35,929 nucleotides of DNA from JACNLC01 sp964607375 (GTDB lineage Bacteria > Fidelibacterota > Marinisomatia > SCGC-AAA003-L08 > JACNLC01): contig CAZSJY010000014.1 in NCBI GenBank assembly GCA_964607375.1, forward strand, positions 1-35,929, given 5' to 3'. The translations under genes were made by a program, and so were the position numbers. This document shows positions 24,133 to 32,812 of this stretch, one piece after another. The stretch's first letter is position 1; each line of letters opens with the position of its first letter. The notes beneath the pieces are model-generated. The model was given only the letters and a program-made list of their open reading frames with translations, had not been told where the DNA came from and made no database searches.

Positions 24133-27096
24133 ATGAGACAATATTTCTTAAACTTAACTTATATGCGAAGTAGATATATTTTAATTCCTTTGATCCTGTT
24201 ATTTGGAGTTAATTGCGTATATTTTAATTTATTTTACAACGCAGAACAATCGTATAATGATGCAATGAAAATTATCGAAGAAACTCCACTAACTGAAGAT
24301 GGAAAGCTTCCTCCTCAAGCTATTCGTCTTTTGGAGACTTCTATTGAAAAAAGCAATAAAGTTATAGAAAAGTACAAAGATAGTAAGTATGTTGATGATG
24401 CAATATTTTTTATTGGAAGAGCCAGTTTCTACAAAGAAAATTATCCAAATGCTAAGGAATATTTCAATAGACTATTGACTGAATTTCCTTCTAGTCCCTT
24501 TGTTTTGGAATCTAGAATCTGGCTTGCGCACTGCAATCTTAAATTAAATCAGATGGAAACTGCTCTAACAGAAATAAACAGTTTAATTTCTGATGACAAA
24601 CTAAATAATAATGAAAAATACTATGCTTACAAAGTACTTGGTGAAATAAAGTTAGAGCAAGATTCTCTTCTTCAAGCTTTTAACTACTTTTCAAAAGCAG
24701 CTACATATACAAGTGAAGAAGGCAAAAAGTCCTCGATTTACTCAAAAATGGTAAAATTGTCTGAAGATAACAAAGATTTTAATAAAGCTGTTGAATTTCT
24801 ATCACTACTTGAAATGTACGCTTCATCTACCGAAATTCGACATAACGCAAAAATGAAGTGGATTGAATACAGCAGGATTATTGGTAACTATGATGAAGTC
24901 TTAAATGAAATAGAAGATATGTTAAGTCTCTCGGAATATGAAAGTTTATATTTATCCTTAGAATTAGAAAGAGCTAAAATTGCGTTTGATAGAAAAGATT
25001 TTGTATCAGCTAAGCGAGACTTATCATTTATTACAGATAAATATTCTCAGAAAAAGGAAACAGCTGAAGCTTATTATTATCTTGGACATATTTCTTTGTT
25101 TTCTGATTTGGATTTTGAGAGAGCTAAGGAGTACTTCTTAAATGTCTCAACTGAGTATAATAGATCAGATTATAAAAATCAAGCTGGTTTTTATTTATCT
25201 AAAATAGAACGATACTCTTCCATTAAAGAAGAATATGAGGAATTGATTGATAGTGAGACAACTTCTGAAGATACCATTTCAGATAAAATTGATAATTTAC
25301 CATTTGAAATAGTTGAAAATGATACAATTGTCGCGGATACGGAATTATTAGTTTTAGATGAAGTGACTACCTCTGATACTTTGATTGCACCAAATCAAAT
25401 TTATAAATCTATTACCGACTCATTGTTATTTACTATGGCCGAAATAATGGTGTTTGATTTTGCAAGTAATGATATTGCAGTTCAATATTATACTGATTTA
25501 GTGCAACAGTATCCCGATTCTAAATTTGCTCCACAAGCACTTTATACTTTAAGTCAGAAATCCAACGAAAAAGAAAAATGGTTGGATATTTTGAAAACCG
25601 ATTTCCCTAATTCTGAATATTTGAGAAATGAGTTCGGGACAACAGATTCTTTGAGTTTTGAGGATAATCCAGAAACTCTCAGATACAACGCTTGGAAGAC
25701 CTTGGAAAAATCTCCAAAGTTAGCACACGATGAATTTTTTTCTATTTATGAGCAATACAATGATACGCTTTCTTTTTACATTACTGCTACCATTAGTGAT
25801 TATTATTTAATGGATTTTCAAGGTACTTTAGAAGAATACTCGGAATTTATAGAAAAATTTCCAAATCACAAAATTACACAATTAGCTAAAACTCGATTAA
25901 GCAAGTTGGAAAAGAACCTTGAAGATCAACTGTCAATTTATGAAGCTGAACTCAATTTTAATAAAGGGATTAATTCACTAATTCTTTCCTTTGATACTGA
26001 TTCAGCTTTGTATTACTTCAATGAAGCTGGAGAAGTTAAAGTAGCAAACGGATTGAAAAATAATGCACTTAATTTTCAAACTAATCTGCAAAAGTATAGT
26101 CAACTTTCCGACAAATGGTATTTCAATACTGAACTCGATTATACTAAAACTGACAGTTTAGAACTGAATTCTGATGTAACTGATTCACTGCATTTTCTTA
26201 TGGGAGAATTATTTTATTATGGTTTACATCTTCCTGATTCTGCATTAAACCACTATCAGAAAATTATTCAAGATTATCCAGAATCTAATTTTCGTTTACC
26301 AAGTCTTATTGCAATGAAACAACTTCAACCAGAAGAAGATTGGATTGATGCATTTCGCGAAGAAATTCCTGATTCACTGTACGAGCAAATAAATTTTAAG
26401 CAGAACGATTTTCAAATTCCACTCACTTTAATAGATTCTTCTGAAATAGAAAATCTCCAATGGAAGATTGATACCTATAAAGTTTGTCTAGATCAATTTC
26501 TTGAAACAACAACTCAAGATACTATTGAGTTTGAAGTAGTAGAATCAACATTACCCGTTGAAAATGAGTCAACAATTGAAGATATTAGTATTATCGTAAG
26601 ATCAGAATCTGATGAATCATACACCTCGAAAACTGAAAATGAAATTGAAGTATTAGGGGATTCTATTGATTTCAAAGAAATGACAATCAAATCAACAGAA
26701 CCTGAAGAAAATATTGAAAGTAGGTTTGTAAAACAGTATCTCGTTTTGCCAGGAGATAATCTTATATCTATATCACAAAATGAATATAACGATTTTAGAT
26801 ATTGGAAGCAAATATACGAATGGAATTTAGATGAAATTGGTGAAAATCCAGATAAGATTTATACATTTCAAATATTGGACTTAAAATTTGATGAATCTAC
26901 CACTAAAGTTGAACCTAAATTTGTTATCTACTTTGTTAAACGATTTGATACACTATGGTCTATTGCAGATATATACTACGGCGATCCGTATGCTTGGATA
27001 GTAATATATCGAGACAATGAAGAACTATTAGCTCAAAATAAAGGAATTTTACTACCACAAATGGAATTGAAAATTCGCGAAACATTGGAAAATTGA
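24133..27096 (+). CDS. Large TPR-repeat outer-membrane lipoprotein with two C-terminal LysM domains
   Basis: 987 residues. The N terminus is a lipoprotein-like signal (YILIPLILLFGVNC) with the putative lipidated Cys at 28; ATG 24163 is an alternative start that puts it at 18. CVYFNLFYNAEQSYNDA after the Cys resembles the CAYFNTFYNA head I associate with TPR lipoproteins of FCB-group bacteria. Residues about 35-370 and 420-780 hold many TPR/BamD-like helical repeats (SKYVDDAIFFIGRASFYKEN, AEAYYYLGHISLF, FAPQALYTLSQK). Acidic Ser/Thr-rich linkers lie near 375-430 and 790-860. Two LysM domains follow, about 865-918 (YLVLPGDNLISISQ) and 927-985 (YFVKRFDTLWSIADIYYGDP), predicted to bind peptidoglycan. 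It likely tethers or scaffolds envelope machinery. The stop overlaps pyrK by one base. Confidence 0.85.
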   Translation: MRQYFLNLTYMRSRYILIPLILLFGVNCVYFNLFYNAEQSYNDAMKIIEETPLTEDGKLPPQAIRLLETSIEKSNKVIEKYKDSKYVDDAIFFIGRASFYKENYPNAKEYFNRLLTEFPSSPFVLESRIWLAHCNLKLNQMETALTEINSLISDDKLNNNEKYYAYKVLGEIKLEQDSLLQAFNYFSKAATYTSEEGKKSSIYSKMVKLSEDNKDFNKAVEFLSLLEMYASSTEIRHNAKMKWIEYSRIIGNYDEVLNEIEDMLSLSEYESLYLSLELERAKIAFDRKDFVSAKRDLSFITDKYSQKKETAEAYYYLGHISLFSDLDFERAKEYFLNVSTEYNRSDYKNQAGFYLSKIERYSSIKEEYEELIDSETTSEDTISDKIDNLPFEIVENDTIVADTELLVLDEVTTSDTLIAPNQIYKSITDSLLFTMAEIMVFDFASNDIAVQYYTDLVQQYPDSKFAPQALYTLSQKSNEKEKWLDILKTDFPNSEYLRNEFGTTDSLSFEDNPETLRYNAWKTLEKSPKLAHDEFFSIYEQYNDTLSFYITATISDYYLMDFQGTLEEYSEFIEKFPNHKITQLAKTRLSKLEKNLEDQLSIYEAELNFNKGINSLILSFDTDSALYYFNEAGEVKVANGLKNNALNFQTNLQKYSQLSDKWYFNTELDYTKTDSLELNSDVTDSLHFLMGELFYYGLHLPDSALNHYQKIIQDYPESNFRLPSLIAMKQLQPEEDWIDAFREEIPDSLYEQINFKQNDFQIPLTLIDSSEIENLQWKIDTYKVCLDQFLETTTQDTIEFEVVESTLPVENESTIEDISIIVRSESDESYTSKTENEIEVLGDSIDFKEMTIKSTEPEENIESRFVKQYLVLPGDNLISISQNEYNDFRYWKQIYEWNLDEIGENPDKIYTFQILDLKFDESTTKVEPKFVIYFVKRFDTLWSIADIYYGDPYAWIVIYRDNEELLAQNKGILLPQMELKIRETLEN

Positions 27097-27884
27097 TGAT
27101 TCAAGAAATTGCAGAAGTAAAATCATTAGCTGAAATTGCTAAAAATACCTGGAAAGTAAAATTAACCTCTCCAAAAATTGCTTCAATGTGCAAACCGGGA
27201 CAGTTTATCAACATTCTTCCAACAAATAATTGGAATAATGTAATGCGTCGCCCAATGAGTATTGCCGGGCAAATTGAAGATGAAATTCATATCATTTTCA
27301 AGAATGTTGGACAAGGAACCAAGATAATGTCTCAATGGGGAACAAATGATAAGGTTGATATAATTGGACCACTAGGTAATCATTGGGAAGGATTTGGAAA
27401 TAATCTGCCCATTTTACTAGGTGGGGGAGTTGGGATAGCTCCAATCTTGTATCTCCATAATTACCTAAAAGAAAATTTAATATTTCATTATTTATTAGTA
27501 GGTGCAAAGACAATAAGTGAACACTTCATCGAACACAATCCTGAAAGTAGAATTTTACTATGTACGGATGATGGTTCAATTGGAATTAAAGGGACTGTGT
27601 TAGATGGATTGAAGGGAGTTATCCATCATTCAAAAGACATTGCGAAAATGAAAATATTTGCTTGTGGTCCACCTATGATGAATAAATTTGTAAAGCAATT
27701 TTCAATTGAAAACGACATCAAGTGTGATATTGCAATGGAAACTTTGATGGCTTGTGGCTTCGGAAATTGTCAAGGATGTGCTGTAGAACTAAAAACCGAT
27801 AATACAATTGAGCATTCATATCGCAAAAAATTTGCATTAGCTTGCAAGGATGGACCTATATTTAATGCAAAGGAAATTTTGTGA
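27096..27884 (+). CDS. pyrK: Dihydroorotate dehydrogenase electron-transfer subunit PyrK
   Basis: FAD and [2Fe-2S] protein that passes electrons from PyrD to NAD in class 1B dihydroorotate dehydrogenase. The 262-residue protein has a ferredoxin-reductase barrel with the FAD motif RRPMSIAG at 51-58, an NAD-domain motif LGGGVGIAPILYL, KIFACGPPMMNKFV, and the C-terminal cluster ligands in CGFGNCQGC plus a fourth Cys in ALACKDGP. The ATG at 27096 shares a base with the lipoprotein stop; an in-frame TTG one codon earlier is less likely. The stop overlaps pyrD. Confidence 0.95.
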   Translation: MIQEIAEVKSLAEIAKNTWKVKLTSPKIASMCKPGQFINILPTNNWNNVMRRPMSIAGQIEDEIHIIFKNVGQGTKIMSQWGTNDKVDIIGPLGNHWEGFGNNLPILLGGGVGIAPILYLHNYLKENLIFHYLLVGAKTISEHFIEHNPESRILLCTDDGSIGIKGTVLDGLKGVIHHSKDIAKMKIFACGPPMMNKFVKQFSIENDIKCDIAMETLMACGFGNCQGCAVELKTDNTIEHSYRKKFALACKDGPIFNAKEIL

Positions 27885-28792
27885 TGTTAAAAACTAAAAT
27901 CAAAAATATTGAGTTTCAATCTCCAATTCTGGCGGCAAGCGGAACTTTTGGTTATGGCCACGAAGTCCAGGATTTAACCGATGTCAATGAGCTTGGAGGA
28001 GTAGTAACAAAATCCATTACATTTCATCCACGAGAGGGTAATCCACCTCCACGAATTGCCGAAACACCATCAGGGATGCTTAACTCCATCGGACTTGCAA
28101 ATGTAGGTGTGAATCAATTTTGCGATGAGAAAATTGAGTATCTGAATCAACTCAAAACTAATGTCATCATCAATATTGCTGGCTCAACGATAGAAGAATA
28201 CTTAAATACTCTTGAAATTATCGAAAACTCAAATGGAAACCACATTGGTTATGAAATTAATGTTTCTTGCCCAAATGTTAAAGAAGGCGGAATGGTTTTT
28301 GGAGTTAAACCTGATGTTACAGAAAAGTTGACTAAATCGTTAAGAAAACTCACTTCAAGACTATTAATTGTTAAATTAAGTCCGAATGTTACCAAAATAG
28401 AAGATATTGCCAAAGCATCGGAACAGGGCGGGGCAGACGCGGTGAGTGCGATCAATACTGTTGTCGGGATGGGTATTGATATCAAAACACGAAAACCGTT
28501 TTTAAAAACAATATTTGGTGGATTATCCGGCCCAGCAATAAAACCTATTGCACTGGCAAATGTTCATAAAATCTATAAAGCTGTAGAAATTCCAATTATT
28601 GGAATTGGTGGAATATCGAAAGTCGAAGATATTATAGAGTTTATTCTCTCAGGTGCGGATTTAGTCCAAATCGGAACTCTTAATTTTAGAGAACCAAATA
28701 TCGGGAATCGACTTAAGGATGAATTAGTTAAGTATTGCGAATTGAACAATATATCTCATCTCCGCAGCCTTAAAGGGAAATTGGACTACTAG
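27884..28792 (+). CDS. pyrD: Dihydroorotate dehydrogenase, class 1B catalytic subunit
   Basis: FMN enzyme oxidising dihydroorotate to orotate in pyrimidine synthesis. 302 residues: LAASGTFGYGHEV, GMLNSIGLANVGV, the active-site Cys in YEINVSCPNVKEGG (Cys marks class 1; class 2 has Ser), INTVVGMGIDI, the FGGLSGPAIKP phosphate loop, PIIGIGGI and GADLVQIGT. With adjacent pyrK this is the NAD-linked 1B heterotetramer, so the step does not need membrane quinones. Starts at ATG 27884 or GTG 27881; AAGGA at 27870-27874 could serve either. The stop TAG shares its last base with the rlpA start. Confidence 0.96.
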   Translation: MLKTKIKNIEFQSPILAASGTFGYGHEVQDLTDVNELGGVVTKSITFHPREGNPPPRIAETPSGMLNSIGLANVGVNQFCDEKIEYLNQLKTNVIINIAGSTIEEYLNTLEIIENSNGNHIGYEINVSCPNVKEGGMVFGVKPDVTEKLTKSLRKLTSRLLIVKLSPNVTKIEDIAKASEQGGADAVSAINTVVGMGIDIKTRKPFLKTIFGGLSGPAIKPIALANVHKIYKAVEIPIIGIGGISKVEDIIEFILSGADLVQIGTLNFREPNIGNRLKDELVKYCELNNISHLRSLKGKLDY

Positions 28793-29262
28793 TGAAACCA
28801 ACTCTAAATATCCTTTTTCTCACTTTAGTGTTTATTATTGTTTCCTGTTCACCGTCTCCACGATATCATTCAGGTAAAACACCAACAAAAACACAAATGA
28901 AAAATGAAACTCCTAAGTTATCTAAAACGAATAAATCAAAAAAGGTGTTTACTGGATTGTCATCTTATTATGGAAAAGATTTCCATGGAAAACTCACTGC
29001 AAACGGAGAGATATTTGATATGTATGGATTGACTGCAGCACATAAAACTATACCGTTAAACACAATTGTTCGTATAACAAATTTGGATAACGACAAATCG
29101 CTTATTTTGAGAATAAACGATAGAGGTCCCTATGTTGGTGATAGAATTTTAGATTGTTCTTATGGGGCAGCTAAAAAACTGGGATTTGTAAATGATGGTG
29201 TTACTGAAGTGAAAATTGAAGTAATCGAATGGGGTGATGATGTGTATATGCATCACGATTAG
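28792..29262 (+). CDS. rlpA: RlpA-family septal/peptidoglycan lipoprotein
   Basis: 156 residues. Signal peptide FLTLVFIIVSC ends in a standard lipobox (I-V-S-Cys19), predicting an outer-membrane lipoprotein. After a Lys/Thr-rich linker, the double-psi beta-barrel has the RlpA signatures GLSSYYGKDFHGKLTANGE, the AAHKTIPLNT His region, RINDRGPYVGDRILDCSYGAAKKLG with the conserved Asp, and ends VIEWG. RlpA of Pseudomonas is a lytic transglycosylase acting on denuded glycan; the catalytic Asp and the barrel are present here. No SPOR domain, which is the shorter form of the family. The GTG start shares a base with the pyrD stop. Confidence 0.93.
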   Translation: MKPTLNILFLTLVFIIVSCSPSPRYHSGKTPTKTQMKNETPKLSKTNKSKKVFTGLSSYYGKDFHGKLTANGEIFDMYGLTAAHKTIPLNTIVRITNLDNDKSLILRINDRGPYVGDRILDCSYGAAKKLGFVNDGVTEVKIEVIEWGDDVYMHHD

Positions 29263-29328
29263 TTAACAGTGAAAAATTTATAAGTAGAGAGTTTCAATCT
29301 TCAATCACAATCCATAAGTAAAACTTTT

Positions 29329-29877
29329 ATGAGCATAGTTTTAAATTATCAAGGAAAATTAATTGATCCACTAAATCTCAGAGATTCTGATTTTGATAAT
29401 ATCGGAATGCAATCTGCTGTAACATTAAGTAGACTTCAACGGTTTTGGGGTCAGTTACGAGAAAGTTATTCGGTTGCTCAACATTGTTTATCTATGGTAG
29501 AATATTTTAGTAAAGATGTTGAACTTCAAAAATGGGGCATCGGTCACGAAGTTTACGAATCTCTTACAGGAATGGATGTACCAACTCCAATCAAGCAAAG
29601 TTCAGCATATATCCCATATAAGGAAGCAGAAGAAAAAGCACTAGAACAGTTTGCTAGTTTGTATGATTTGGTTTATCCTCTCCCAAAGAAATTCATAGAT
29701 GCCGATAAAAATATTATGGTTATGGAAGCAGAAGCGTTGATGCCATTTAATTCCAAAGTTAACTGGCGAGAACAAGGAAATGCACCAGTTGGAGTTCTTT
29801 ATAAACTCGGGGCAGATGAATCTGAAATCCGTAGGGATTTTATCAATAAATGGCAAGAGTTATTTGGGAAAATATAA
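29329..29877 (+). CDS. HD-superfamily phosphohydrolase-like protein with an HE variant dyad
   Basis: 182 residues. The pattern LSRLQRFWGQ followed by YSVAQHCL matches the short HD phosphohydrolases related to YfbR-type nucleotidases. His52 (AQHC) is the first metal ligand. The usual HDxxE is H73-E74-V-Y-E77 (GIGHEVYESLTG), so the dyad Asp is Glu. The last ligand Asp is in KKFIDADKNIMVMEAEAL (124 or 126), and VPTPIK follows as in relatives. Function probably on nucleotides, if active. The gene has its own 66-base leader and a weak ribosome binding site, and 77 bases separate it from cdsA, so it may be an independent unit. Confidence 0.75.
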   Translation: MSIVLNYQGKLIDPLNLRDSDFDNIGMQSAVTLSRLQRFWGQLRESYSVAQHCLSMVEYFSKDVELQKWGIGHEVYESLTGMDVPTPIKQSSAYIPYKEAEEKALEQFASLYDLVYPLPKKFIDADKNIMVMEAEALMPFNSKVNWREQGNAPVGVLYKLGADESEIRRDFINKWQELFGKI

Positions 29878-29944
29878 TCAGATTTGTTTTCTCATTCTAA
29901 TTGGGATACCACACTTAAGGTTCTTAAATTTCATCTCTATTTTT

Positions 29945-29949
29945 GGAGG
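29945..29949 (+). promoter_or_regulatory. Ribosome binding site GGAGG of cdsA
   Basis: A strong Shine-Dalgarno five bases before ATG 29955. It decides the start against an in-frame alternative at 29943 that lies upstream of the site. Confidence 0.7.
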
Positions 29950-29954
29950 TAATT

Positions 29955-30749
29955 ATGTTCGAAACATTGCGTAAAAGAGCATTAGTATTTATCATTGGAA
30001 TTCCGATACTCATTGCAGTTACATTGTTGGGCGGAGTATGGTTTTTGGGATTTACTATACTCATAACAATATTAGGTGGTTTGGAAGCTCTCAAATTATC
30101 TCAGCACACAACAGGCAAATTCACTTCAGTATTAGTAGTTATTTCAATATTTCTAATTGTATCGAGTTTTCATTATTGTAGTGTTGATTTTTGGTTAATT
30201 ATCACTCCTGTTATTTTAGTCATTTTGTTTTATGAAATATTTAGAAATCGACCATTTCCATTTGAGAATGTATCTGTTTCACTATTTTCAATCCTTTGGA
30301 TGGGTGTCTTGCTTGGTAGTTTGGTTTTAGTTAGAAATATTGAATCAGCAGGTAAATATCTAACATTAACGATGCTTGTATCGGTATGGAGTTGTGATAC
30401 ATTTGCATACATTTTTGGTTCAACATTTGGAAAAAAGAAAATCCTAGAAAGAGTGAGTCCAAAAAAATCTTGGGTTGGTAGTTTTGCAGGACTTCTAGGA
30501 AGTTTAATAGTTGTATTCGTTTTCAAGTATTTTCAATTATTGGAAATCTCAAATGTTGAAGGTTTAGTTTTAGGTATAATATTCGGTGGAATTAGTCAAT
30601 TAGGAGATTTTGCAGAATCATTATTTAAACGAAGTGCAGAAGTAAAAGATTCAAGTAACATTTTACCTGGACACGGTGGAGTATTAGACAGATTCGACTC
30701 AATGGCAATTGCTGCACCACTCACTTATTTGTATTGGATTATTAGATGA
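29955..30749 (+). CDS. cdsA: Phosphatidate cytidylyltransferase
   Basis: Makes CDP-diacylglycerol from phosphatidate and CTP, the branch point of bacterial phospholipid synthesis. 264 residues with about seven hydrophobic segments, beginning FIIGIPILIAVTLLGGVWFLG near residue 13. The C-terminal signature is diagnostic: VSPKKSWVGSFAGLLGS, then GGISQLGDFAESLFKRSAEVKDSSNILPGHGGVLDRFDS with the metal-binding Asp residues. Isolated between two spacers, with its own strong ribosome binding site. Confidence 0.95.
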   Translation: MFETLRKRALVFIIGIPILIAVTLLGGVWFLGFTILITILGGLEALKLSQHTTGKFTSVLVVISIFLIVSSFHYCSVDFWLIITPVILVILFYEIFRNRPFPFENVSVSLFSILWMGVLLGSLVLVRNIESAGKYLTLTMLVSVWSCDTFAYIFGSTFGKKKILERVSPKKSWVGSFAGLLGSLIVVFVFKYFQLLEISNVEGLVLGIIFGGISQLGDFAESLFKRSAEVKDSSNILPGHGGVLDRFDSMAIAAPLTYLYWIIR

Positions 30750-30794
30750 TTGGGAGAAGTGGTTTGGGGATGTGCAATTAGTGAAAAATAGTAA

Positions 30795-30808
30795 TATAAT
30801 ACTATAAT
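30795..30808 (+). promoter_or_regulatory. Candidate promoter -10 region of the oligopeptide transporter operon
   Basis: Two perfect TATAAT hexamers lie at 30795-30800 and 30803-30808 in the 116-base spacer before the binding-protein gene. No clear -35 box at 17 bases, so this is a moderate call. An AAGGAG ribosome site at 30856-30861 follows downstream, four bases before the ATG. Confidence 0.35.
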
Positions 30809-30865
30809 CTCAGATTTTCGCAGAATAAAATCAGCGACATCAGTGATTCAGGCAAAAGGAGAGAA

Positions 30866-32668
30866 ATGAACAAAATAAGATTATCAATCATTTTTACAAT
30901 TTCGCTTTTCATTATAAATTGTGGTGGAAGCAAAGAAACTGAAAATGTTCAATGGGAAATTGATACTTCTCAAATGAGTCCAAATGACAATATTGGTGAT
31001 TGGATGGTAATCCACGAATTGAGTGATGCTGACAAAATTCATCCTCAAGTATCAAGTGGAGCTGATGCACAATATATCGAAGCAAAAATTTTTGAATCTT
31101 TGTTAAAAACCGATAATCATACACTTGAGCAAATACCCCAATTAGCAGAAGAAATGCCGATTGTTTCAGAAGACCATTTAACATACACTTTCAAAATCCG
31201 TAAAGATGTAACTTTTTCAGATGGGAAACCATTAACCGGTCACGATGTGATTTTTACACTCAAAGCCCTGAGAAATCCATTTACAGATGCCGCATCACTT
31301 CGCAATTACTATAAAAATCTTGCAAAAGTTGAGTTAGTGGATGACGACCCATACATAGTGAAATTCACTTGTTCTGATGTGTATTTCAAGCATTTACTTT
31401 TTATTGGTGGATTAAACATCTTTCCAAAACATCATTATGACCCAAGTGGATTAATGGACCAATATACATTTGAAGAATTGGAAAAACTTCTCCAAGAAAC
31501 AACCGAAAATGAGAATGTAGATTTTTCTAACCTCCCAGCATTTCAATTTGCAGAATATTACAATAGTAAAGAGTTGGGACGAAATCCCCTTGGTTCCGGT
31601 CCGTATGTGTTTATAGATTGGAAAACTGACGACAGATTAATCCTCGAAAGAAATCCTGATTATTGGGGATTTAAAGCAGGACTCGTTGGTGAAGGATATA
31701 CCAAGAGGCACATCCATAAAACTGTTAAGGACCACGATGCGGCGATTATTGGACTAAAAGCTGGTGATATTGATTTGATTCGAAGTCTTCCACAGGAATT
31801 ATTTCAGCATCAAACTAAATCCAAAAAATTCACTAAAAATTACAATAAGGAATTGTTTTACATTCCGTCTTATTCCTACTTGGGCTGGAATAATAACCAT
31901 CCATTATTTAAGAGTAAAATGGTGCGTCGGGCTTTGACACATTTATGCGACAGAGAGCAAATTATTGAGGTTTTGTATTATGGAGAAGCTCAAATAGCGA
32001 AAAGTAGTGTCTATTTTAAACGACCTGAATTTAACAATAGTATCGAGCCCTGGGAATATAATCCAGATTTGGCTCGAAAAATTTTGAAAGATGAAGGTTG
32101 GGAAGATATGGATGGCGACGGAATTCTTGACAAAATAATCGATGGTAATAAAGTATCATTTGAGTTTACTTTCCTTACAAATAATGGAAATAAAATTCGT
32201 AGAGATATTGGACTGATTATGGCAGAGAATTTGCGAAAAGTCGGTATCAAGGCAGATGTCCAACAGATGGAATGGGCTGTATATTTGAATAATGTTCGTG
32301 ACCAGAAATTTGATGCCATTATTCTCGGTTGGGTGATGCCGATTACTGATTCTGACCCATATCAGATTTTTCATTCATCACAAGCTGTCGGTAGAGGTTC
32401 AAATTCCATTAGTTTTAAAAATGACCGTGCAGATGAACTTATTGAACTCAATCGCAAAGAATTTGATTCTGAGAAACGAAAAGAATATATGTTAGAATTT
32501 CAGGAGATATTACATGAAGAGCAACCATATACTTTTTTATACATCCCAAAATCGAATTTTGTTTATCACAAGCGATTTAAAGGTGTGGAAGTTTATCCTT
32601 TCCGTCCGGGATTTGAACCAAAAGAATGGTGGGTGCCAACTCAAATGCAAAAGTACACTAAGAATTAA
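30866..32668 (+). CDS. Peptide/oligopeptide ABC transporter substrate-binding lipoprotein (SBP family 5)
   Basis: 600 residues. Signal peptide LSIIFTISLFIINC with a likely lipidated Cys19 (Asn at -1). The mature part follows DppA/OppA: DAQYIEAKIFESLLKTD, PQLAEEMPIVSEDHLTYTF, RKDVTFSDGKPLTGHDVIFTL, NPLGSGPYVFIDWKTDDRL, and LERNPDYWG; VRRALTHLCDREQIIEVLY and YNPDLARKILKDEGW occur later. A calcium-loop-like DMDGDGILD begins at 414, a common feature of this family. It heads the transporter operon with a good ribosome site and a candidate promoter. Substrate (peptide, nickel, other) is not evident. Confidence 0.93.
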   Translation: MNKIRLSIIFTISLFIINCGGSKETENVQWEIDTSQMSPNDNIGDWMVIHELSDADKIHPQVSSGADAQYIEAKIFESLLKTDNHTLEQIPQLAEEMPIVSEDHLTYTFKIRKDVTFSDGKPLTGHDVIFTLKALRNPFTDAASLRNYYKNLAKVELVDDDPYIVKFTCSDVYFKHLLFIGGLNIFPKHHYDPSGLMDQYTFEELEKLLQETTENENVDFSNLPAFQFAEYYNSKELGRNPLGSGPYVFIDWKTDDRLILERNPDYWGFKAGLVGEGYTKRHIHKTVKDHDAAIIGLKAGDIDLIRSLPQELFQHQTKSKKFTKNYNKELFYIPSYSYLGWNNNHPLFKSKMVRRALTHLCDREQIIEVLYYGEAQIAKSSVYFKRPEFNNSIEPWEYNPDLARKILKDEGWEDMDGDGILDKIIDGNKVSFEFTFLTNNGNKIRRDIGLIMAENLRKVGIKADVQQMEWAVYLNNVRDQKFDAIILGWVMPITDSDPYQIFHSSQAVGRGSNSISFKNDRADELIELNRKEFDSEKRKEYMLEFQEILHEEQPYTFLYIPKSNFVYHKRFKGVEVYPFRPGFEPKEWWVPTQMQKYTKN

Positions 32669-32812
32669 TGAAGAACTAGGGAGAGGGAGAAAAAGAGAAA
32701 GAGAGAAGTGGATGGAAATGAGAATGAGAGATGAGGTGAACATGAGTTTTGGATTAATGGAGAAAACAAATTTTCAACCAGCAAACTCCCTGCTCCACGC
32801 TCATAGATAATA
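32669..32812 (+). other. Purine-rich spacer within the transporter operon
   Basis: 144 bases without a supported gene. Bases about 32671-32740 are almost all purine on the + strand (runs of GGGAGAGGGAGAAAAAGAG type). The rest is of mixed composition with a small C-rich patch near 32785-32800. No hairpin terminator and no ribosome binding site before dppB are seen. Short open frames here on both strands have GA/TC-repeat composition and look like artefacts. Confidence 0.6.
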
